This document shows, in pieces, positions 24,637 through 29,033 of a stretch of DNA of 29,033 bases (the first letter of the stretch is position 1; each line of letters begins with the position of its first letter). The notes under the pieces were generated by a model. It saw only the letters and a program-made list of their open reading frames with translations, was not told the origin of the DNA and searched no databases. A program made the translations under genes and the position numbers. The DNA comes from Coraliomargarita_B sp036735565 (GTDB taxonomy: Bacteria; Verrucomicrobiota; Verrucomicrobiia; Opitutales; Coraliomargaritaceae). Location: assembly GCA_036735565.1 (NCBI GenBank), contig DAINOC010000029.1:1-29033 (forward strand), read 5' to 3'.

Positions 24637-26475
24637 ATGAACCCAAAAGGCATGAGCGGCCCCGTGCAATTTTTCAAAAACAGCCTCCGCGCCGCGCGGG
24701 ACTACAATACGCTCGATTTCTTTCCCCTCCGTAAATCCCTCGCGGGCTACCACTCTGGCCTCTTTCCAGGGGATTTTCGCGCGGGACTCAACGTCGCCCT
24801 CCTCGCCTTCCCCCAGGGCATGGCCTACGCGCTGATCGCCGGGCTGCCGATTCAATACGGCATCTACGGCTCCGCCATCGCCGCGCTGGTGGCCCCGATC
24901 TTTGCCCGCACCCAGTATATAACCATGGGGCCGACGAATGCGACGGCCGTCATGCTCCTCAGCGCTTTTGCCAGTCTGGGTATTTTAGGCGAGGAGAAGC
25001 TCGAACTGGTGCCTACGCTCATATTGCTGGTCGGATGCTTCATCATCCTGGGAGCCTACTTCAAAGTCGCCAATTTTATTCAATACGTCTCGCGCTCGGT
25101 CATTACGGGCTACATCACCGCCGCGGCCCTGCTCATCATCAGCAACCAGATACCCAAAACCCTCGGGCTGGATCTGGACGGTAAGGGCGCGACCCTGTTC
25201 GAATCGGTCAGTCATATGGCGGGAGCCATCGATACCGTGCACTGGCCAACCTTGTTTATTAGCATCGGCACGGCTGGCCTCTACCTGCTGATCGACCGCA
25301 AGTTCCGCACGCTTCCCAATGTCGCGATCTGTCTGATCGTGATGTCGGCACTTTCCTCGCTCATCTTTGGCAAAGATTCCGGCGTGGTCTATCTCACCGG
25401 GATTGACGCGGCCAACTGGTCGTTTCAGGCTCCCAGCCTCTCGCTGGACAACATCAACCTCCTCGCCAGTCCGGCGCTGGCCATCGCACTGATCTGCATC
25501 CTGGAAGGCATCTCCATTGGCAAGTCCCTTGCCGCCAAAACCGGCACCCGGCTCGATGCCAACCAAGCCATGTTCTCCATCGGCATGGCCAATATCGGCT
25601 GTGCCTTCTTTTCCGGTATGCCAGCCTCCGGCTCCCTGACCCGCTCGACACTCTCCAACAGCAGCGGCGGAAATACCGTCCTCGCCAGCTACATCAGCGG
25701 CTGCATCGTTTTTGCAGGAGCTTTCATGCTCGGACCACTTACCGCCTATATTCCCCAATGCACCCTGGCTGTCCTCGTCATCACGATCGGCTTATCGCTG
25801 ATTAATAAAAATGCCATCCGGGTCGTTGTGCGGGCCACGCGGTCCGATGCCACGGTGTTCTTTATGACCCTGCTCAGCGGATGCCTCCTGCCCCTCGATA
25901 CCGCCATTTACGTCGGCGTGGGCACCTCCATCGTCCTCTTTCTTAAAAAGGTCGCCCGCCCCGAGATGGTGGAATACGCCTTCAATGAGGAAGGCCAGCT
26001 CGCCGAGGCGGGCGAGACCGCCAAACGCGATATCCCGGAAATCTCCATCGTCCATGTCGAAGGGGAACTCTTCTTCGGCGCCGCCGAGCTGTTTCAGGAC
26101 CAGATGCGCCGCATCTGCGAAGATCCCAATCTGAAGATCGTGGTGCTCAAGATGCGCAATGCCCACAATATGGATGCCACCGGCGTCATGGCCCTCGATG
26201 AGCTCGTCCACTACATCAACGAAAAAGGGCGCTACCTCATCCTCAGCGAGGCCAAGGCCGACCTCATCAAAGTGCTGAAAAACTCCGGCCTCTACGAATA
26301 TATCGAGGAGCGCAATATCTTCTGCGACGAACCGTCCAACCCAACCCTCTCCACCGCCAAAGCGCTGAAACGGGCCAAGGAACACCTCGGCAGCACCCAG
26401 GCCAGCGTCTCCATCTACGTGGACCCCGAGAAAGATCGGCTCAAGCGTTCCGAGACCGGCGAAGGCGCGGGCTGA
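24637..26475 (+). CDS. SulP family anion permease with STAS domain
   Basis: A 612-residue inner-membrane transporter of the SulP/SLC26 family, which moves sulfate, bicarbonate or related anions. The transmembrane domain (about 25-430) begins with the SulP pattern DFRAGLNVALLAFPQGMAYA and contains GLPIQYGIYGSAIAALV and TQYITMGPTNATAVML. GMPASGSLTRSTLSNSSGG, near residue 325, is diagnostic. The C-terminal STAS domain (about 465-570) contains VVLKMRNAHNMDATGVMALDEL and a DATG loop. It starts at the base after the HisN-like stop (TAGATG), so translational coupling is likely. ATG 24649 is an alternative. Substrate is uncertain. Sulfate import would fit the sulfotransferase genes of the window, but bicarbonate is as plausible. 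Confidence 0.9.
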   Translation: MNPKGMSGPVQFFKNSLRAARDYNTLDFFPLRKSLAGYHSGLFPGDFRAGLNVALLAFPQGMAYALIAGLPIQYGIYGSAIAALVAPIFARTQYITMGPTNATAVMLLSAFASLGILGEEKLELVPTLILLVGCFIILGAYFKVANFIQYVSRSVITGYITAAALLIISNQIPKTLGLDLDGKGATLFESVSHMAGAIDTVHWPTLFISIGTAGLYLLIDRKFRTLPNVAICLIVMSALSSLIFGKDSGVVYLTGIDAANWSFQAPSLSLDNINLLASPALAIALICILEGISIGKSLAAKTGTRLDANQAMFSIGMANIGCAFFSGMPASGSLTRSTLSNSSGGNTVLASYISGCIVFAGAFMLGPLTAYIPQCTLAVLVITIGLSLINKNAIRVVVRATRSDATVFFMTLLSGCLLPLDTAIYVGVGTSIVLFLKKVARPEMVEYAFNEEGQLAEAGETAKRDIPEISIVHVEGELFFGAAELFQDQMRRICEDPNLKIVVLKMRNAHNMDATGVMALDELVHYINEKGRYLILSEAKADLIKVLKNSGLYEYIEERNIFCDEPSNPTLSTAKALKRAKEHLGSTQASVSIYVDPEKDRLKRSETGEGAG

Positions 26476-26481
26476 CGCCTG

Positions 26482-26508
26482 AAAAAAATGGAGGGCATGA
26501 TGCCCTCC
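26482..26508 (-). terminator. Terminator of the sodium channel gene
   Basis: Arms GGAGGGCAT (26490-26498) and ATGCCCTCC (26500-26508) form a nearly perfect stem. On the minus strand the stem is followed by ATTTTTTT, which fits an intrinsic terminator for the minus-strand channel gene. On the plus strand no T-run follows, so it would stop SulP transcripts only weakly. Confidence 0.75.
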
Positions 26509-26546
26509 TTCCCGGGAATCCGGGCATCCCCACCCCGGGCCCCGCA

Positions 26547-27383
26547 CTACCGTTCCTTCGATTCATCCAGGTGTCGCCGCAGCGTCGCCAGGTCTTCCTC
26601 CATGCGCTTCAGCGTCGCCTGCATGGCCTCGTTACCCCGCCGGGGATCCGGCAGCGTCGAGAGCTCCTGCATGGTCGAGACGATGATCCCGATGAATAGA
26701 TTGAGGATAGTAAAGGTCGCCACCACAATAAACGGCACGAAGAAGGCCCAGGCCCAGGGGAAGACCTCCATCACCGGCCGCACGATGCCCATGGACCAAC
26801 TCTCAAGGGTCATGATCTGAAAGAGCGAAAACAAGCTGGCCCCCAGCGTCCCAAACCAATACGGAAAGGCCGCACCGAAGAGCTTGGTGGCGAGCACGCC
26901 CATGGTGTAGAAGAAAATCAACATCACCAGGATCACACCGGACAATCCGGGGATGGAATGAACGAAGGCCGCCACCACTTTTCTCAGCTGTGGCACGACC
27001 GTCAACAGACGAAGCACCCGCAGGATCCGGAGCGAGCGCAGCACAGACCACGGTCCGGCATTGGGCACCAGCGCAACGGCCACCACCAGAAAGTCGAACC
27101 AGTTCCACCCGTTGCGCCAAAAATGCCAGCGATACGCCACCAGTTTCAGCATCAGCTCCACCACAAAAATCCCGAGGCAGAGTTTATCCAAAACGATGAG
27201 TATCCCCCCGAAGCGGGCCATCAGCTCGGCACTCGTCTCTAGACCGAGAATCAGGCCATTGAAAAGGATAACCGCCACAATAATCCGCTGCACCAGCGAG
27301 GACTCCACCCAACGGGCCAGCCGTGCGCGCCACAGCGGCAGGTCGGATCGCTCCAGTAATCGTATCAGGTCTTGTTCACTCAT
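26547..27383 (-). CDS. Voltage-gated sodium channel (NaChBac/NavAb type)
   Basis: A 278-residue six-helix channel subunit expected to form homotetramers in the inner membrane. The S4 voltage sensor is RSLRILRVLRLL with arginines every third residue (R116, R119, R122, R125). The selectivity filter TLESWSM (192-198) matches the NavAb/NaChBac filter, including glutamate, serine and tryptophan. It is followed by MGIVRPVMEVFPWAWAFFVPF, with the S6 helix and asparagine in FTILNLFIGIIV. The C-terminal tail (250-272) has the heptad pattern of the tetramerising coiled coil. Length is typical. It is convergent with SulP and divergent from the NhaR-like gene across a 313-base gap. Confidence 0.93.
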   Translation of the reverse strand: MSEQDLIRLLERSDLPLWRARLARWVESSLVQRIIVAVILFNGLILGLETSAELMARFGGILIVLDKLCLGIFVVELMLKLVAYRWHFWRNGWNWFDFLVVAVALVPNAGPWSVLRSLRILRVLRLLTVVPQLRKVVAAFVHSIPGLSGVILVMLIFFYTMGVLATKLFGAAFPYWFGTLGASLFSLFQIMTLESWSMGIVRPVMEVFPWAWAFFVPFIVVATFTILNLFIGIIVSTMQELSTLPDPRRGNEAMQATLKRMEEDLATLRRHLDESKER

Positions 27384-27523
27384 AAGCTTGGTATCGGCAT
27401 CCTGCGATAGACCAGACCCCGGAAAAAACGAGCCATTTCAGCAGAATTTCATGCAACCACTCCCCGTCGCGCAACTCCCGCTGATCTATAGCTCCGCGAT
27501 CGGCTTCGCTAAATCCTACCCGT

Positions 27524-27559
27524 AATCCCAATCCTAATCTTAATCCTAATCTTGATCCG
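27524..27559. repeat. Six-base AATCCT/AATCTT repeat in the channel-regulator gap
   Basis: Six consecutive hexamers read AATCCC, AATCCT, AATCTT, AATCCT, AATCTT and GATCCG. It lies in the 313-base gap (27384-27696) between the sodium channel and the LysR gene. The gap holds no coding region that I can support. The rest is the promoter region of the LysR gene. Confidence 0.75.
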
Positions 27560-27659
27560 AAAGCCCGCCTCCCCACCCTATTCGCGATCAAGAAGCGAAA
27601 TGGGACGCCGAGACCGAACAAGACAGCCTCATCCTCATTCATCGTTTTCATAGATACTG

Positions 27660-27689
27660 TTTACAAAGTCCATTTATTGAGCCGATACT
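27660..27689 (+). promoter_or_regulatory. Possible promoter of the LysR gene
   Basis: TTTACA (27660-27665), an 18-base spacer and GATACT (27684-27689) resemble a sigma-70 type promoter. Position predicts transcription starting at or within a base or two of the ATG (27697), hence a nearly leaderless mRNA. Such a start is inferred from spacing alone. Confidence 0.35.
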
Positions 27690-27696
27690 TGTCACC

Positions 27697-28665
27697 ATGC
27701 AACCGCTCCCCTGGCTCAACTACCACCACTTGCAATACTTTCGCGCGATCGTCCACGAGGGCGGCGTCACCCGCGCCGCCGCCAAACTGAACCTCTCCCA
27801 GTCCACCCTCAGCGCCCAGCTCAAGCATCTGGAAGCTTCCCTTGGCGAGCCTCTCTTCGAGCGACAGGGCCGCCGACTCGTCCTCACCGAAGCCGGACAG
27901 GTCGCCCTCGACTATGCGGAAGCAATCTTCAGAAAAGGTGACGAACTCCGCGCCTGGTTCAGCGAAGCCCACCCCTCGGGCCTGCGCAGCCTCCGGATCG
28001 GCGCCATCAGTCCGCTCTCCAAAAATCTTCAGTTCGAGATGCTCCGTCCACTCATCCTGGCAGGGAAAGTCCACGTCCAGGTGGTCGAGGGCGAGATGCA
28101 GGACCTCGTCGAGCGGCTCAAGCGGCACCAGATTGACCTGCTGCTCTCCAACCTCCCGCCCGCCGCAACCGATGCCGAGCAGACCCATACCCACGTCCTC
28201 GGAGAGATGCCGGTCTATCTCGTCGGACGCCCACCCTTCAAAATTCCCGACCAGCCCTTCCCAAAGTGGCTCGATGGGCTCCCCCTCATCCTGCCCTCGC
28301 AGCGATCCGCCGCGCGCGTCGAGTTCGACGCCATCCTCGCCCGGTCCGGAATTCGCCCGAAAGTGCAGGCCGAAGTCGACGATATGGCTCTGCTCCGCCT
28401 CCTCGCCACGACGGGAGCCGGTCTCGCCCTCGTCCCCGAGATCGGCGTGAAGTTTGAACTGGAGGAGAAGCGGCTCCTGCGCATCGAAAAAATCAAAGGC
28501 CTGAAAGAGCGCTTCTACGCCATCACCGCCCGCAAGTCCCGCATCCACCCCGAGATCCTCGACCTTATCGAGGCCGGCAAGACCGCACTCGCCACCGAAC
28601 TGCAAAAGACCCGCAGCCAGACACGCAGCCAGACACGCAAACGGTCGGCAAAGGCCCCGAAGTAA
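27697..28665 (+). CDS. LysR-family regulator, NhaR-like
   Basis: A 322-residue DNA-binding regulator. The winged helix-turn-helix (about 8-68) reads LNYHHLQYFRAIVHEGGVTR then AAAKLNLSQSTLSAQLKHLE and LFERQGRRLVLTEAGQVAL. The NYHHLQYF opening and the RRLVLTEAG block resemble NhaR, the Na+/H+ antiporter regulator, more than typical LysR members. The effector-binding domain covers about 95-300, with LRIGAISPLSK at its start. The C-terminal tail RSQTRSQTRKRSAKAPK is basic and made of a 12-base direct repeat (28612-28635). It is divergent from the sodium channel, so it may regulate that gene, itself or both. NhaR assignment is moderate; LysR family is certain. Confidence 0.85.
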   Translation: MQPLPWLNYHHLQYFRAIVHEGGVTRAAAKLNLSQSTLSAQLKHLEASLGEPLFERQGRRLVLTEAGQVALDYAEAIFRKGDELRAWFSEAHPSGLRSLRIGAISPLSKNLQFEMLRPLILAGKVHVQVVEGEMQDLVERLKRHQIDLLLSNLPPAATDAEQTHTHVLGEMPVYLVGRPPFKIPDQPFPKWLDGLPLILPSQRSAARVEFDAILARSGIRPKVQAEVDDMALLRLLATTGAGLALVPEIGVKFELEEKRLLRIEKIKGLKERFYAITARKSRIHPEILDLIEAGKTALATELQKTRSQTRSQTRKRSAKAPK

Positions 28666-28887
28666 GCCTCGCAGCCCATCGCAAAAAAGATGAGGTTTTT
28701 TAAGGATACCCTCCGGAAAGCGCCGTCATTATGTGCATCTACAAAAGAGGATTCCATCAACCACCAACTGCAGACGGGAGGCCAGTTCTTTGCCTTGCTT
28801 GCCGAGCTTAGGTGGCCGCAGGATTACCGCTTTCAATTTCGACAAGTTCCGCATTACACCCTTCTGAAAAAATCAAAAAAACACCGC

Positions 28888-28915
28888 TTGACATGCCCTA
28901 CCCCGATTCTACAGT
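28888..28915 (+). promoter_or_regulatory. Promoter of tRNA-Asp
   Basis: TTGACA (28888-28893), a 16-base spacer and TACAGT (28910-28915) form a good sigma-70-like promoter. Transcription would start about 15 bases before the tRNA. The 270 bases between the LysR stop and the tRNA hold no other gene that I can support. Confidence 0.7.
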
Positions 28916-28936
28916 CCTCGTCTTTCCCAGCTTTTT

Positions 28937-29013
28937 GGGGTAGTAGCTCAGTTGGTTAGAGCGCCTGCCTGTCACGCAGGAGGCCGCGGGTTCAAGTCCC
29001 GTCTATCCCGCCA
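28937..29013 (+). tRNA. tRNA-Asp (anticodon GTC)
   Basis: Full cloverleaf. The acceptor GGGGTAG pairs with CTATCCC (one G-T), followed by a D-arm with TAGCTCAGTTGGTTAGAGC. The anticodon stem CCTGC/GCAGG surrounds loop CTGTCAC, giving anticodon GTC at 28971-28973. A T-arm contains GGTTCAAGTCC, and an encoded CCA (29011-29013) follows discriminator G. It would decode GAC and GAU aspartate codons. Confidence 0.95.
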
Positions 29014-29033
29014 TTTAACGGCGACTTTCTCAG

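Noticed and set aside
27376..27651. Minus-strand 91-codon open frame in the channel-regulator gap.
   Set aside because: It is largely translated from the hexamer repeat and promoter sequence and overlaps the start of the channel gene. No family features.

Overview
The window is a GC-rich bacterial chromosome segment packed with housekeeping genes. Several traits point to the Verrucomicrobiota, perhaps an Opitutae/Puniceicoccales-type organism; this is an inference without any phylogeny. The traits are gaps filled with degenerate short-period repeats (heptamer GAACATC, decamers, hexamers) that translate into false MFDVRCS-like peptides, few clear Shine-Dalgarno sites, and a mix of sulfotransferases, complex I and a bacterial sodium channel. 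No phage, plasmid, insertion sequence or CRISPR array was seen. 

Layout: a tRNA-Thr(GGT) on the minus strand opens the window. Next come adjacent minus-strand genes for RNase HIII and RNase HII, and divergently mutY, a small SET-domain protein and a GspE/PilB-type ATPase. A tight minus-strand cassette (about 5.3-8.2 kb) encodes two recognisable sulfotransferases, a family 2 glycosyltransferase and a third, divergent sulfotransferase-like protein, which suggests cell-surface glycan assembly and sulfation. A decayed stretch (8.2-9.0 kb) carries a broken GNAT gene, a shortened DUF4870-like membrane gene and a long repeat-built hairpin. The membrane arm of respiratory complex I (nuoJ-K-L-M-N, minus) fills 9.0-14.9 kb without nuoA-I. 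Upstream of it, on the same strand, are a PHP-type histidinol-phosphatase and shikimate kinase. 

The plus strand then carries a bifunctional-nuclease-domain (DUF151) protein, a tRNA-dihydrouridine synthase and sucCD (succinyl-CoA ligase), ending in a strong terminator and a 0.5 kb repeat island. Minus-strand fmt and a DEDDh exonuclease follow, then on the plus strand a small exported protein, a HisN-like phosphatase and a SulP permease with STAS domain. A NavAb/NaChBac-type voltage-gated sodium channel (minus) is divergent from an NhaR-like LysR regulator (plus). A tRNA-Asp(GTC) with a recognisable promoter closes the window. 

Themes that link genes are glycan sulfation, sodium and energy physiology (complex I, sodium channel, NhaR-like regulator), two unrelated histidinol-phosphatase candidates, and RNA:DNA hybrid and oxidative-lesion repair (rnhB, rnhC, mutY). 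The least understood element is the set of short-period intergenic repeats, some of which form long inverted repeats.
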